Part shown: positions 38,035 to 51,487 of the stretch, one piece after another
Numbering within the stretch: position 1 is the first letter of the stretch
Layout of the letters: the number at the start of each line of letters is the position of its first letter
Assembly: GCF_026151205.1 (NCBI RefSeq)
Contig: NC_087072.1
Span: 6,868,084-6,932,083 of the forward strand
Origin: Bolinopsis microptera
Taxonomy: Eukaryota > Ctenophora > Tentaculata > Lobata > Bolinopsidae
Direction of reading: 5' to 3'
DNA: 64,000 nt
The notes under the pieces: model-generated
Told to the model about the DNA's origin: nothing
What the model saw: the letters and a program-made list of their open reading frames with translations, nothing else
The model's database searches: none
Program-made: the position numbers and the translations under genes

Positions 38035-38330
38035 TTTAGCTGTAATTGGTAATGACGGGACGTGATGAAGAGAGATATGATACAGAGGGAGATTGATAAA
38101 GGTTTGTTATATGTTTAAAATATAAGATGATTTTGCGTAAATAGGGTATGCGACGTGAAGAGAGAGATATTTGAATTATGATGATACGATGGGAGAATTT
38201 GATAAAGGTTTGGTTGTTAAAAATAAGATGTTTTAGTGACAAATTAGGGTATGCGGACGTGAAGAGAAGGAAGATATTTTAACTGATAGTAGATTACGTA
38301 GTGAAGAACGTGATTTGAATATAGAAGTGA
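38035..38330. repeat. Three tandem subrepeats in B, copy 2
   Basis: The same three units, with gacgtgaag-type cores at about 38056, 38150 and 38256, and the same extra aattatgatga segment in the second. Confidence 0.83.
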
Positions 38331-38399
38331 TGTAGTTAAAAGTTGCATGTGGAATCATGCGGGGAAAATAAGGAATTGGAGTGGGATGAGCTCCTTATA

Positions 38400-39138
38400 A
38401 TCACAGTCCTTTAAGGGGGAGGGTGATCCGCATGGATCCGGGGACACGTTAACTTTCTATATTGCTGGAGAGGGAAACTGAAGGCTCCCGTGTCTAACGA
38501 AGTGTGAATTAAACACACTGCCTGGTACCCTCTAGACCGCGTGTTCGGGCTACCTCGGTGTTCTGTACCTGGAGCTGTCACCCAGGACTGAGGAATACGT
38601 CCCAGGCAAGTGGTGGAACACGGTGTACGTGGACGACAGTCCACACTAGTTGTATCTTATCTTTTTGAACCCCCTAAGGTGGAAAATTAACCAGAAAGGG
38701 AGTAAATAAATAATTGGTTGTTAAGACTCTTGTGAACAGGCAAGCGCCATGAGAAATACGTCAAAGTTCATAGATGTGACAGCTAAGTCCTCTATGATAA
38801 TGACCGTCGGTGAACACTAGATGTGCTATCCCACTTACTGGTCATCATCGCTACAGACTTGGGTCTTGCCTTGGTAGGTATTCACATAGATGGTATCTCT
38901 TGTTATGCTAAAATGGTTCGCGTGATCTGCTCTTGTACGTCGGGCTCATACATAAGGCTAAAAGCGACTTGGTCTTTATGATCGTCAGTTAGTAAGCGAA
39001 TGTTGTGGTTGTGGATCGAGGGGATTTAAAAAGTGAACCTCGGAAGCATGGGCTGTCTTTTTAAAATGCGAAATGGGGTCAGGCAGGAATGCGCCTGGTT
39101 ACACATAATGATAAGTAAGAATAAATAAGTATGTAAGG
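38400..39138 (+). mobile_element. Retroposon-like block, copy 2
   Basis: Same block in the second unit, ending gcgcctggttacacataatga and a taagtaagaataaataagta tail. Confidence 0.34.
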
Positions 39139-40762
39139 GTGATAAATGAAAGTTATGATGAGTTGAAGAAGTGAAATGTGACAAGGAGTCGATAGACTGA
39201 AGTGACAAATTTGTTGACAGTTGGAGTAATTTACGTTGTGAAATATGGCTTCGTTTGCTGCACTTAATTACTGCATTAGGCACATTTATAGAATTTATGA
39301 AGAATTAGTACAGTACTATACTAAGCTTATTTTATTTTTTCTTTTTTCCTCGAGATTTACGTCTAAAAAGTTAACGAACAAGTTGAAGTGAACTTACAAG
39401 GGTCAGATGTTGTAGCGATAATAAATTAATAGAAACATTGCCCTTGTGCAGCAAATCCTTTTGCACTGTGTTAGAATTGTTTATGCTGTGTGAAAGTCAG
39501 TAACCGTCGCTGATCGATGTATAGCCGCATAGTTGTATCATATTTAAAAAAAAGTCAGTAGGTTAGATAAGAGTTGTAGTATTCGAATTAATGAATGGAT
39601 GTATTATTGATTAAAGTAATTGCGTGAATTTAAAGATATAAACGGGCTGATCGAAGAATAGCATGTTGAGTTTCGTATGGTTAAGTATGAATCTAGATCA
39701 TGAATGAGTAGTTCGTATTTAACTTTTTTTTAAAAGTTTATTTTGTCGTGCTTTTGTGAGAAAATGTGCTATAGAAATTTTATCGATCATAAATGTAATT
39801 GTAGAATCTTATAGTATGGTTTAATGTATAAAAAAAAAGATAAAAAAGAATTTGCTAAAAAATAATATAAATAATAATAGCTAAGTAAGTAAGAAGATAA
39901 AAAGTAGAATGTCGAATTTTTATTTTATTATTTCTCTTAAGTTATGAAGTATACGCTATGTGAGTGAGGCTTAAACAGTCGAGGACCTCCTATTTTTTAA
40001 AGATCGGAATATATTGAAATAACTTATTAAACGATATTATACCATATTAATACACTATAATGATAAACAAGTCTTAAATTATAATTTTGTTTTTAACGTG
40101 TATTGTGTACCACGGTGGTCTCTATATCGGGGGAGTCAGACTTTTTAATTGTTGTGCTGTAATTACCGTGATGTAGAGTTATGTGTAAAAACCTGAGGAG
40201 GACACTTTATAAATTTTATTTAAGTTGCTATTAGCCTGTTTGTAAGTGATGATCGATAACTGTATTTGATTAATAATTAATTACTTATTAAACAATTTAA
40301 AAATTATTAGAAATTTAACAAAGAAAAGTATTATCTAATGGTACCGAGATGGAAAGTATTTAAGAGACATTTCCATGATGGTACACGTAACCGAAGACTA
40401 TAAGTATTGAGTAAGTGTATTCCTCCTCTGTACATATATTTCGCATGTTCTCTAAACTCAGTACAACCCAGAATAGCATACAATTACAACGACTTTACTT
40501 TTAAAATTAACTTTATGGTAATTACATAGTTTGTTTGTACGATTTTATTTTATTTGCGTTTGGTTGTGCGCGAGAAATTCGATAGGTCTTTAATAACGAC
40601 TTTTTTACCATAACGAATCGGGGCACTACCTTATTACTTATAGTTCTTTTTGAAATTTTTTAAAAAGGAAATTATAAAAGAAGAAGGTTGTAGATTTTTT
40701 CATTTTCTTTAATGTATAGAGAGTTTTGCTTGACGTGGGCGTCATAATTTTCGATCGGGAGA

Positions 40763-42110
40763 TGTTAGGTTCGGGGTATGTGAATTGAGGGTGAACAGGT
40801 TTGGCAATTATCTCACGGCCTGTATTATGGTAATTTATAGAATGTTTTAGTTTTACTGAAAAGATGGTAGTCTTGATCTAGATGGTAGTCAGATAAGTTT
40901 TGAGTTCTTTATCATAGGGTTTCGCAAGGTCCCGTCGTGGCTGTGAAGTGTGGTAGTTATTTTAAGTTCGTAATTATGTGTTATTTTAGAGTGTGATAGT
41001 CCGGTGGAAAAGCAGTGCCTTAATGATTGTTAAAGTTGTCTAATATTTATATGGGGCTTCTAGTTAAAAGATCATTACTATTATTTTACATACAGCATTG
41101 AATATTTGTTTGAATTATTGTTGTTGACAAACTAGGAGTATGTGTTACAAGCGTGCCTTGAGAACAGCTCAGCCTTCAACTCCCAAAACCTGTCAACAGC
41201 ACGTACAAAAAGGAGCTCGCCTTCCGCTTCCGCCTTTCGCCTTCTGCATTCCACTGTTCCTATCATGGCCCGGGGTATTGCTTTGCTGTATCGATTCTTC
41301 TCCACATGTTATCATTTCTATTATTGATTCCTCGCACTACTTAGTACTACCTGTTCCCGATAGATCCTTCCAGAATTTAGGCTATGGAGTTCTTTCTGAG
41401 GCATTGCGTGATTACACACCCATTGCTCTATGCTGTCCTCACCTAAAAGCTCCACCAGTCCATTGCTTATTGATTCCACCTCTTCTCGAGAACCGTTCGT
41501 CACTATGTTACGATCCTCGAAGATTGCACATGCAAGTTGGTTCAGTTTAGTGACATTCCACTATATGAAAGGCACAGAATCGCCTCTTTATATTCTTATT
41601 CCTTGAGAGAGACGGGAGAACGGAACAGCAACCTTCGTGAATACTATTTATCGCTTCACCTCGCCACATCGGCTACTAATTCAATTATTGGGTAAAGGAC
41701 ATTAGACTTATTATGAGATATGAGAGATGTAATTAAAATTGTAGTCCTATTTAACCTATATTTTTACAACCCTTTATTAACCTTGTTTTATTTGGTTATC
41801 TATATCTTTCCAGATATAAAGTCACATAAATTCTGATGTCAATAATTACAATTAGAAATTACTGTCCAAAATGTAGTCTGTACAAAGAGAGTTGGGGCTG
41901 GGACTACTTCCCCGAAGAGAGTCTCAAACCGGAGTACTTCCATAACAGCGGAACTTGAATTTCCATACTTAGTTAAAAGGAGCCCATATTCGTAGTTATT
42001 TAATACCATACAACGTAATGAAAATATAATAAATAAATAATCACCTAGAGTCATGGAAATTGAAGATTAAATTGGCCGTTAAGTAATGTTGTCGGTGATT
42101 AGATACCGAG
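40763..42110 (+). repeat. R repeat, copy 4 (B-R-A side)
   Basis: Counterpart of R2 in the second unit, passing into A at gtacgccagttaa. A 136-codon open frame on the plus strand (41140-41550) lies here. It is not reproduced in frame in the other six R copies, so I treat it as chance. Confidence 0.9.
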
Positions 42111-42137
42111 TACGCCAGTTAATACATGCACATGCTA

Positions 42138-42156
42138 CGAAGATAGTCGCGCGCCC
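42138..42156. repeat. CpG word at the left end of A3
   Basis: Reads cgaagatagtcgcgcgccc, with private indels, just after R4. Confidence 0.55.
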
Positions 42157-43724
42157 TGGGGCCTGATTGTCATCAACCTGTGCCTCTCGCTTGCAGTAGG
42201 CGCGAACTTGTGAAACAGCGCTGATCACGCAGTACGCGTAGAAACAATGGTATGTGAAGGGCCAGATATTAACAGTGGTAAATACTGTGGACAAGGATAA
42301 GGAGCCCAAGTGCCTAGTACGCTTTTTCGGACCCTGTTGACCACTACTCTTGAAATTGCTCTACAACATTGATGTTTTATGTAGGTTTATAAATTACAGA
42401 CGCGCGCGAGTTGGTGTGGATGGACTGATCTGGTCGAACGGTACACATGGATCCAATATATTTTCGAGTATCACGTTAAAGTATTTGTATCAATCGGCGC
42501 TCGTTTGGTAGGTTATATAGTTATACAATATACAAAATACAAACTGGTATGATGCCATAACAAGACTATCTTTTAGTAATTTTTAATGAAAGAAAAATAT
42601 TCATATTCAATAATAAATCTTATATCCCATTAATATTTACAAAGTACACTTTAAATTTTTGGTGATATATTGACAAATCTATTAACAATTAAATTAGTTA
42701 ATCTTGCGGTAGTTAGTATAATAGTTAGTAATAGTTACTCCTTTAGTGCACACTGAAGTTAGATTTTGTAATGACCGTGGGCGGGAGCACAACTTTATTA
42801 ATATTATGGTATTTAAAAATTAACGTTTTCAACTGAATATTTCTTGAACACAGCTAAGTCAAAGTGATACCGTATGATAAAATTTACTTATCACCTCAGA
42901 ATGGCAAGCACAGAAGAAACATAAATGCGCCTCTAATGAAAACTCATGATGATATTATATTAATGCTTGAAGTAAACAAGGTCTTTCTCAAACAATAATT
43001 TTACATAGAATTGAGTCATTCTTGACCTTCAAACAAAGACTGGTGATTTAGTGCTTTTTGATCTTTGATTGAGCTCTGAAGTTTTTGTATTAGGTTCTTG
43101 ATAGAGTGGAAGTGGGGAGAGAGTTTGAATTGTTGTATGAACGGGTCGAGGACGCACAAATTTACCGGCGTTCCCTGTGATAGAGAAAAATGTAGGCGTG
43201 TATTAAACTCAGGATCCTGGTAAGATGAATATCTTAGAAGTTATTTAGTTGCTCTATTTCCCTATTCAAATTGTTGCTGTAAAGGATAATATGTTAATAT
43301 GAAACATTTCACTAAATTTGAAACTTGATTAATCACAGTTAAACAGATCCATGATATATGTTAGTCGAGAATAAATAGGTTACATTTTCAGTTGATTACT
43401 GCAGCACCAATACGATTCTGATACGGAGCCAAAGATCGGGAGAACCAGTGCGGGAAGCCCTTTTCGTGCGACCTCCTTTTTTGAACGGAAGCTAGAACGG
43501 ATAAATTTTATTACCCTGGATGAGAGAGAGGGTTTGGTTTGTCATTGTCTGTGGAGATTCAAATTCAAATTACAAGTAACAAGGTAAAACTGTTACATGT
43601 AGTTAGCACTAGCAACAACAAAAGTTTAATGAACGTTGTAACTACCAATTTACAAGAGTGACAAGTTTTAAATTTTATGTATTAATGGGAACGATTTATG
43701 TTTTTTTAATAAAGCACGTTGCTA

Positions 43725-43787
43725 AAATGTTCGACATTATTCCGAACATTGTTTCGAACATTCTTCCATAAATTGTTTCCACGTTCG
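43725..43787. repeat. Cluster of gttc/gaacatt words, copy 3
   Basis: Same cluster in the third unit. Confidence 0.5.
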
Positions 43788-44567
43788 TGACAAAAGATAT
43801 TTGAGGTGTGGCAAGACATAAGCCTGTGGCTATGTTAGATGTTGACTGAAAGTGCTACTGGTAATGTCGTTCTTGTGTTTAGTACGCGTTAATAATAGGT
43901 GCTCTTCAAAAAATGGTGAATGCAATGCTTCAAGTTTCATGTGCATGTGCATGTGCTCGAGTGGGATAGAGCGCTTCAGGTGGACAAGAACGCTGCGATT
44001 GGCCAGATACGGTTGTCAGTAAGTAGATTCATAGTATGCATCTCTCCCCCAGTAAAATCAGGAATTGTTTTCAGTCGCTCTAGCTTGTAATGAAATAATG
44101 GGCGATTCTAAGGCGTTCATGTTTTATGGATCTCACGTTGAGGTTGTATTTGATGTAAATGAAGACTGAAAATGAATAAGAAAAATGTGAGTGTAAAGCA
44201 AAAAAGCTAAAACAGATCTACAAAATGGGACACTAATTACCAATTAACATTCTCCGTTTTCTATTGTATGCTTACATTGAATTACATAAAATATAAATGA
44301 CTGTCAAGCAATGGAATTATTGGTTGAGTTAGTTGATGGTTGCAATAACGGAGGAGATGAATCGAATGGATGTCATTGTACACGAGATGTCGAGATTCGA
44401 TCATATAATTGTGATGCATGACTAAGGTGAAGATGTGGTATACGGATCCCATCGTATCACAAAGATTCACACGAACTCTCAATCCCTGTACATTGATGCG
44501 GTGACTTGTAATTATGTATAAGATCTGAGCTGTAGATGAGAGATGGTGGTCATTTCAATATTTAACA

Positions 44568-44592
44568 AGTGAAAGTTGAAGTGAAGTGAAAT
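44568..44592. repeat. (gtgaaa)n microsatellite, copy 3
   Basis: Same site in the third unit, with private indels. Confidence 0.75.
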
Positions 44593-45084
44593 CGTGGATA
44601 AAAGTGTACTGACAATAAAGTTGTTCAGAGTGCGTGCTGTAGAACACGTGACGGTGAATACAACAATATGATCATAGCCATAGTTGTTATGTCCGTTCAT
44701 GTGCGTCTAAGCGAAAATATAGTGTAAACGTTTCTTCCGGCTAATCAGCTAATATTTAATCATGCTAATATGCAGCTCGTTATACGAGTTATTTAACTAC
44801 AATAACTAAGCTGATAATCATGCTAACAATATCTGTTGAAACATTAAAAACGGAAACTGAAAGCGAATCATCTCTAACAAAAGTGAAAACTTAAAACATG
44901 CTCCATATATTATCACTCAACGACATGTACTGTTTCTTAGAGTTTTTGGAGATTACTTCAGTTCGCTGATGCTGCGAGTTCGTTTGATGTGTGTCAAGGG
45001 AGAGGTGGAGGGTCGCGAGTTAGGACGGCCGAGGTGAACTTTCCAGTAGATCTGAGCATCCGGTAATCATTGGGATTTCAGGAT

Positions 45085-45150
45085 TACAGAATAGGTATGA
45101 ATACGTAATTACTTAATTGATTACTTAAGTACAGAATCAGGACATGAATA
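45085..45150. repeat. Paired acagaatcaggacatgaata words, copy 3
   Basis: Same pair in the third unit. Confidence 0.7.
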
Positions 45151-46084
45151 ATCAATTGAACTGATTAACATTGAACATTGATTAGACATTTTTAGAGCTT
45201 TCTAGTAGTGACAAGTATGTATTAGAGTGGTTGAAGCTCACTGAATATGAAAACACTATTTTTAGTTTCCATTCTAAAAAATCAAAGAATTGAATGTTCT
45301 TTCAACCGCCAAAATAAATATTTGCCCACCACAATTGCATACACAGTTTTTTAGAAAATTCTTTGATCGGTAATTCTTTGTGATAAACTTGGCATCGTTT
45401 TAATTACTGTCTTATTAAAAGCTGATTAATTTAACAAACCATTAACTAAGCTATAAAGTGCCGTCACAGTATAAAGTCATAAGTTTGCAGATATAGACTA
45501 CGATTATTTGTATTAGAAAAAGACAGAGAGTGCCGGGTCCGGTCACATCCTTGTTTGTTCTTGTAGTCGAACTTATATTTTAATAGCTTCAAGGTGCGAT
45601 GATTATATATTCAGCAATATAACATGCAAGTATTCAGCCATATTGATTTTAACAAGCAGGTAATCAGCTGTTTCTCAGTATCAAATCTCCTTACTTAGAG
45701 AAAATGTAGATATGCTTTTTAATAAGAAGCAGTTAAAAGAGGGATGGGAAAGATGAATGAGAGTAGATGAGTAATGTTATGCAAGGTTGATTTTGCCATG
45801 CCCCAGAAATTTTAAAAAAGGTCATTGAGAAGGGCCGTGTCTCCTTGTTTTATTTCTGTAAACTTTATATATTCCGGTTGAGTGTGATAAACGCACACAG
45901 AGATGGATTAAAGGAAACCCATTTACATTTACCAAAGTTGACAGTTTTCGCAACAGAAATACAGGACGGTCGAAATTACACGTTATTCTGTTGTCATGAA
46001 GAAAACTTCACGACGACTATCAATCCTTAAAGTGCGAAACATAGATCAAGGATTTGACTGAGGTAAATAGATTCAAATCGATTT

Positions 46085-46430
46085 AATTCAAACGCTGCAT
46101 CACGTAAAAAACGCTCATCATGATTATATATATCAACTCTTCCCACCAACCTCCTAACCCAGCTTTTCTATATAACCTCACCATACTACAATACTTCAAC
46201 TTTCATAGTAAACTAAAACGATTTATTAAAGATGATAAGGGCCTAAGAACCACCCAATACCAAGCCCGACTACATTTCTTGATCATGACTACATTAGTGT
46301 CATTCTCAGCTCTAGAATCCTTAGATCCTGATTGTTAACCTCAATGGCATTCATGGACGAGAATGATCGCCATTAACATCTGCTTATATAAAATAAATTA
46401 AAACCCCCAAACTTTTACTTTATGTAACTG
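46085..46430. other. Copy-3-only G-poor replacement in A
   Basis: Copies 1 (about 4900-5110) and 2 (about 25160-25440) share recognisable words here. Copy 3 instead has unrelated G-poor sequence, including a 72-codon frame at 46120-46338. Because it is private to one copy I regard it as low-quality sequence. Confidence 0.6.
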
Positions 46431-47360
46431 ATTAAATCAGAGATAGATTAATCAGAAGGCTTCGATGGATGAATCGTGGTAAGGGCCATGAGCGATAAAG
46501 ATGGGCGTATTGAGAAGAAGATAGTTATTATTTAATCCTGTTAATCTGAGAGCAAAGGAACATGATTCCATCGTTCTTGTCCCAAGCTATTGCTGCTACA
46601 TGCAAATTCCCAAAAAAGACCTCCTCCTTGATCTGTTTATACCTGAACCGAGATTGCCTGAATGGTATTTAATTGAAATATTGAAAGAAGTGATAAAGGT
46701 TTAGACCAAGTGTATGGTGTCGTTATATCTGTTTGGATGTCTCTTTGGCGGTTTTAAAGTAAAATCATTAATATCAGCATGCGAGAAGAAAGTTGATTTA
46801 ACTTGCGAATCACATACACTTTAGTTACCGTATAATATATTAACATAGAGCTAACAGCAAATAGAAGAAAAGAGCAATTTAATTAACTTATCGAAGTAAC
46901 TTGCTTAGTTGTTTAGCTTAATTGATAAGGAACTAGCGGACGATAGCAGGCAGCATGACGAGTACATTGTGCGGGACCTTTGAGATGTAGCTGCTCTCAC
47001 TGAGGTCACTCCTTCTACCAATATCAGTAAAAAACTTAATTCTCCTTCTTCACCTCACCCTTTGACCAATATCAGCCGCTTCCATCAAAAGTTTGAGTGA
47101 TTTCCCCATTTTTTTGCACTCTGCTGCCGATATCAGCTGATTCTGTGGGCAGAATAGATATAGAGAGAGGATGATATATGATCAGCATAATTCCTCTCCA
47201 GCTCTGAATTGTGCATAGATACAAGTAGAGGATTTTTAGTTTCATAATAGAATCATTTCGTGTGCCTTTGTCTTCAAACACGTCCAAAAATATATTCATA
47301 AAATATTGAGCTTTTACATCCTACCCGAGTTATCAAAAGTATTTCAAAGTCTATCTGATT

Positions 47361-47362
<2 letters not shown>

Positions 47363-47391
<29 letters not shown>
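47363..47391. other. 29-base C-run, private to copy 3
   Basis: Absent at the matching place in copy 1 (about 6050) and copy 2 (about 26455). Probable artefact. Confidence 0.8.
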
Positions 47392-47782
47392 TTTTTGTGT
47401 CTGAGTATTTGGAGGTCGAATGAATCGTGAGTATCGAAGACCCAGCAATCCTAAATGCCTCCACCACTTAACCCATCAACCATTGAAGTCATTACCACCC
47501 AATTATAAGTCATTATCTACCAATTACCACTGTTACAAACTATTCCGCCGTTCCTCTGGGACAGCAGCACAGTTGACTAGTCCTCCTCATTGCCTCCTCC
47601 TAAGCCTCTGAACCCCCGTCGGAGCTCATCTTCGTGCCAGTCCTATCCTATCTCATGAAGCCCCCCGTGAGTTATCTAAACCTAGGTTTCTCTCGAAAGG
47701 CTGTGGCATTTGCAGCAACAATTTCTGCGCTCAGGCTTCGATACATGGGATATATCGCAGACCAGATGTGTTTTTCGAGAGC

Positions 47783-48187
47783 TCATAAGAACTGTCTATA
47801 TAGATTATGAGAGATCGACAGTACCGAGACCAAGACCCCCAGCAATACCCAGTTAAGAGCCCCCCAGTTCCTCTTACTTTTAACCATGGTAGCTCCAGTC
47901 TCTCCACCTCCATCCAGCGTGATGTGGGTCTTTCCTGATCCCCACTGGGGGCGTTTGTTGGAGCCGGAGTGTTTGCCTAGTGCTGGTATTTGAGTTGTTG
48001 TGAGGTTTTGGAGCGGTGGTAGGTAGTGGGCGGAATGTGTAGTTGTCTGATTTCTCTCGTTTGTGGCGACGTCGGAGGAGGGAGATACTGAAGTTTGGTT
48101 TGTCGTTTGAGACTGGGGTGATTGGTGGGATAGGTTGGGAAGTGTTAGATAAGTGAACCTTGTTGATCGATAATTATTGGCGCTCAT
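47783..48187 (-). CDS. Possible Ser/Thr/Pro/Asn-rich frame, copy 3
   Basis: Longest raw open frame of the A segment (134 codons). Begins MSANNYRSTRFTYL, passes through SQTTNQTS and ends in a hydrophobic run (WVLLGVLVSVLSI). The hydrophobic end lies in a stretch (47700-47880) that does not match copies 1 and 2, so it should not be read as a membrane anchor. Confidence 0.22.
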   Translation of the reverse strand: MSANNYRSTRFTYLTLPNLSHQSPQSQTTNQTSVSPSSDVATNERNQTTTHSAHYLPPLQNLTTTQIPALGKHSGSNKRPQWGSGKTHITLDGGGETGATMVKSKRNWGALNWVLLGVLVSVLSISHNLYRQFL

Positions 48188-49709
48188 ATATTTATATCTA
48201 TTTTATACGGGTTTTTTTTCTTTTTTAGGTATCGTTGATTTGCATGATGACTTTCTGAGTTTACAGACATGTTCTTAGTTTGAAGTTTAGACACGACCGA
48301 GAGCGGGTTTTTTGCTATTTCTCAACTTTGTGAGTGACATAAATACAAAAGATATTTTATTTTGAGTTGACCTAAGGTACAAACCAACAAAAGAAAGACT
48401 TATTTACGAGGTCATGATCGGTAGTGGAACGGGTCCACAAATTTCACACAAATCATTTTAAGACATAAAATAATCCAATCAAGCCTGTTTATTCGTTGCC
48501 TTTAATTATTTCAATTATGCAATGATTATCCGACAGTTAAGATTGATCCTTGTCTGGGTTGGAAATCCTACTCTTTTGAATGTTGCCTTAATGTTTGCCA
48601 CCGCTTACAGTCGATCTTATACCTGTCCGACTGGGAAAAACGGGAGTTATTTATGATTTACAGGATTATCTAACAACTAAATGAAAACGTTACTTATCAC
48701 TAATTACAAACTTATTTAACAAAAATTGTCTAACAAGTCATGTTGAAGTGAGTGTCAGCGCGGTGCCATGCTTTGAACACGTTTACTTCTCTAGACGGTC
48801 AGCACAAAATAAATAAGCATAATCAATGTACACGGTGCATAGCGTTACCTTATAACGAGGAAACTAATTAGAGTAATTAAATAATTAATTATCAGAGCTC
48901 TATATTCTCAAATTTATTATCGTTTTCGGTGGAAGCTTGTAAATATCGTTGTTTATCGGTGGTTACAGAACAGCTAAAATTTTGTGTAGAGTGACTTTCC
49001 GATAAGCCCGTGATTGAACACAATCTCAGACGGCTGAAACATTCCTCTCTCAGGATTCTAAGTTTAATTAATTAGATTGTATTAATTTGTATAAAATGTA
49101 CGTTGTGAGACAACATAATGAGTTTATTGAAGTTATACGCGGCTTATTCTCCTTTTTCTGGTGCATCTATCAAAGTCCAAGTGATGTCATATTTCATGAT
49201 AATGGTAAAATTTAATTTTAGAACAAACTGTGCAAACGTTAGAATGGTAAACTATATTCCTATTCTAGGATTTTATTGGTAACATCATTAATGAGTACTA
49301 TGGGACAATCAAAAAAATGTTAAACGGAATGTAAAATGTTATTACTTATTAATTATTATGTAGCCGGTTATATTTGTATTTTGATTCAAATAAATGTTAA
49401 TCAGCAATTTTAAAGACCGTAAGCGCTTAAAACTTTCTTTTGGGTGAGTTGTGAAACGATCTTACTGCTGACTGTCATTAAATGCCCATTTAACTGCAAT
49501 TTAAGTACACTTAATTGCTGAACTGCTTTTAGGTTATATTCTGTGACCTAGGTTCTAACACTTAACTTAAAATCATTGCTTTCTGGAAGGGGAGATGCTA
49601 TCCCAATTATTTGTAAACCATCTATGATAAGCCCACTTATCCAGTCAAACTTACGGACTTTGGTAGTGAGGGGAGGAAGGGGCGCCTTATCAACTCCTTT
49701 TATCCTCTA

Positions 49710-49781
49710 TCAGAAGTCTTGCTCGGCAGTTAGAACGTTGGTAACTTGCCGTTTATTTTATCCCTGTCAAACTGGTCGCTT
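49710..49781 (-). CDS. E4, copy 3
   Basis: Same exon in the third unit. The acceptor tatcctcttag is intact here (plus-strand ctaagaggata at 49782), which is the main support for this splice site. Confidence 0.42.
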
Positions 49782-49994
49782 CTAAGAGGATAACTTAGTT
49801 TTAATTACTTACAGAATTTTAAAAATTCGTATAGTGTAGTTAGTAGTGGAGGGCGAATGTTCAACTCTTTTCAACTCTTTAAACATTTTAATTGTTCTCT
49901 TAAGTTGGCATTGCCTTTTATGTGCTTAAAAGAAAAAAGTCGATTAAACCGTTTATTTACACCTAAAAAAGCCTAAACTTGCTAAAATTCATAC

Positions 49995-50104
49995 TTTCTT
50001 TGATGAGCAGGTCGAATTTTACCATCACGTCGTGGCCACTCTGCGCGGACATGTGTAGTGGAAAACCATTCCGTTTTAAAAGCACGTGAGTTGGACGTCG
50101 CTGT
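49995..50104 (-). CDS. E3: ankyrin-repeat exon, copy 3
   Basis: Same exon in the third unit. It is longer (110 bases against 96-98) because of private insertions that shift the frame inside the GHEDV part and before the NGM motif. Agreement with copies 1 and 2 elsewhere supports the shared exon. Confidence 0.7.
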
Positions 50105-51148
50105 CTGCCGAGATCAGCCCGTTGCACCATATTTAGTCTACCTAGTTTACACGCCCAGTGCAGGCCTGAAGGGACAAGAGATTGTTATAGATAATACTGT
50201 AATCTTTTTTTATCTGGGGACTCTAATTTGGAATTAGTCAGATGCTGTCTTGAATGTGTTTTATTCTATTAATCTAAGCACTTCAAATCTGTGACATTTA
50301 TCTATTCATTATGATATGAGACTTCAAGTATGATCACTAGACTCGTCGGCCCTTTTTAGTAATTTTTTACAAGTAACTATTTTTGAACTGATTTGAATAT
50401 CTGCACAGCGATTGAAAACTTTTTTGATTTATTTAATATTCTTGTTGTATTTCTGTGTAAAATTTAATTCTTTTTCGTATTCTAATTTTCCTAATTTACT
50501 CAGACTATGATCAGAGCTTCAACTTATTTTTTAGTAATATTATTACAGTAGTGTAGCACATAGGTGTACCTGGCTGCTCGACTATTAGTGGTAGGTAGGT
50601 TTATACAAATAAAGTGACGTTAAATATGGGAGTTTTGCGGAAAAGATGATAAATCTAAAACTTACTAGAAATGTAATCCACAGAATGATCTCCAAAACTA
50701 TTCGTGACTCGTGAATCTAATACTTAGTGAGAAATGTCATGTGCATGAAAGTGGAAGGTGTGTGAGCAGTAAATCGTGACAAACTCTTTCTACATAGGTG
50801 ATACTAGAGCGGTAAATGAGAAATGGGTGGTTGGTCACGTGATGCGTGGAATTGATGGTCTAACTGGGATGGACTATTTATTTGAGTGACAGCTTATTGG
50901 TTGTGTGAAATGGTCTACAAAAACTTTAATGAATGGTTTGAAACTAATTGCTGGGAAATGTGAACTTATACGATTTTAGTGCTGAACTGTTGATTCTAAA
51001 TGGACAAGTTTGACGTCTAATTTTAGATGCAAATATTTTAAGTGGCTTTCTCTAATACCACAAGTAAAAACATGGGACTGCTTGCTCCATCTGTCGTAGT
51101 TTATTCACACAATTATAATAGTGGTTTCGTATTTCATTTCTCTTATTA

Positions 51149-51307
51149 CCCAGGGACATAAGGTAATCGCGGGCAGGTAAGGAATCGCGATTTTCCCTTT
51201 ATTGCAGACAAATTTATGTATAGTTTAATGTATATGTTGTTTAAAATGCGAGCTAATCGCGATTTTGGCAAATAACGCGAGATCCTTTTTGTCCATGATT
51301 TTCCTGG
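51149..51307. mobile_element. MITE-like element, copy 3
   Basis: Same element in the third unit; the right end has lost one G (CCTGG-TA). TA flanks both ends. Confidence 0.56.
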
Positions 51308-51455
51308 TAAGGGACTGAGTCAGATCAAAAATACAGTTCTTTTTTCCTTGTCAGCTTTCCAGAGGAATTAATACTTAGTCCGAACTTTACCTAATGGCAA
51401 TTAAGATTAATAATTAGACAGATTACGTCTCTCATAGATGTTCATCTGGGAAAAG

Positions 51456-51487
51456 ATATATATTATATATACTATATATATATATAA
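51456..51487. repeat. (AT)n microsatellite, copy 3
   Basis: Same tract in the third unit. Confidence 0.82.

Larger units (their letters stand above)
37340..40762. repeat. B segment, copy 2
   Basis: Same content and order as B1. No supported protein gene. Confidence 0.9.

Noticed and set aside
41140-41550. 136-codon plus-strand frame, one of the longest in the window.
   Set aside because: It lies in an R repeat. The other six R copies break it at different points, and the majority sequence contains stops.
46120-46338. 72-codon frame in copy 3.
   Set aside because: Lies wholly in a block that copies 1 and 2 do not share and that has aberrant base composition.
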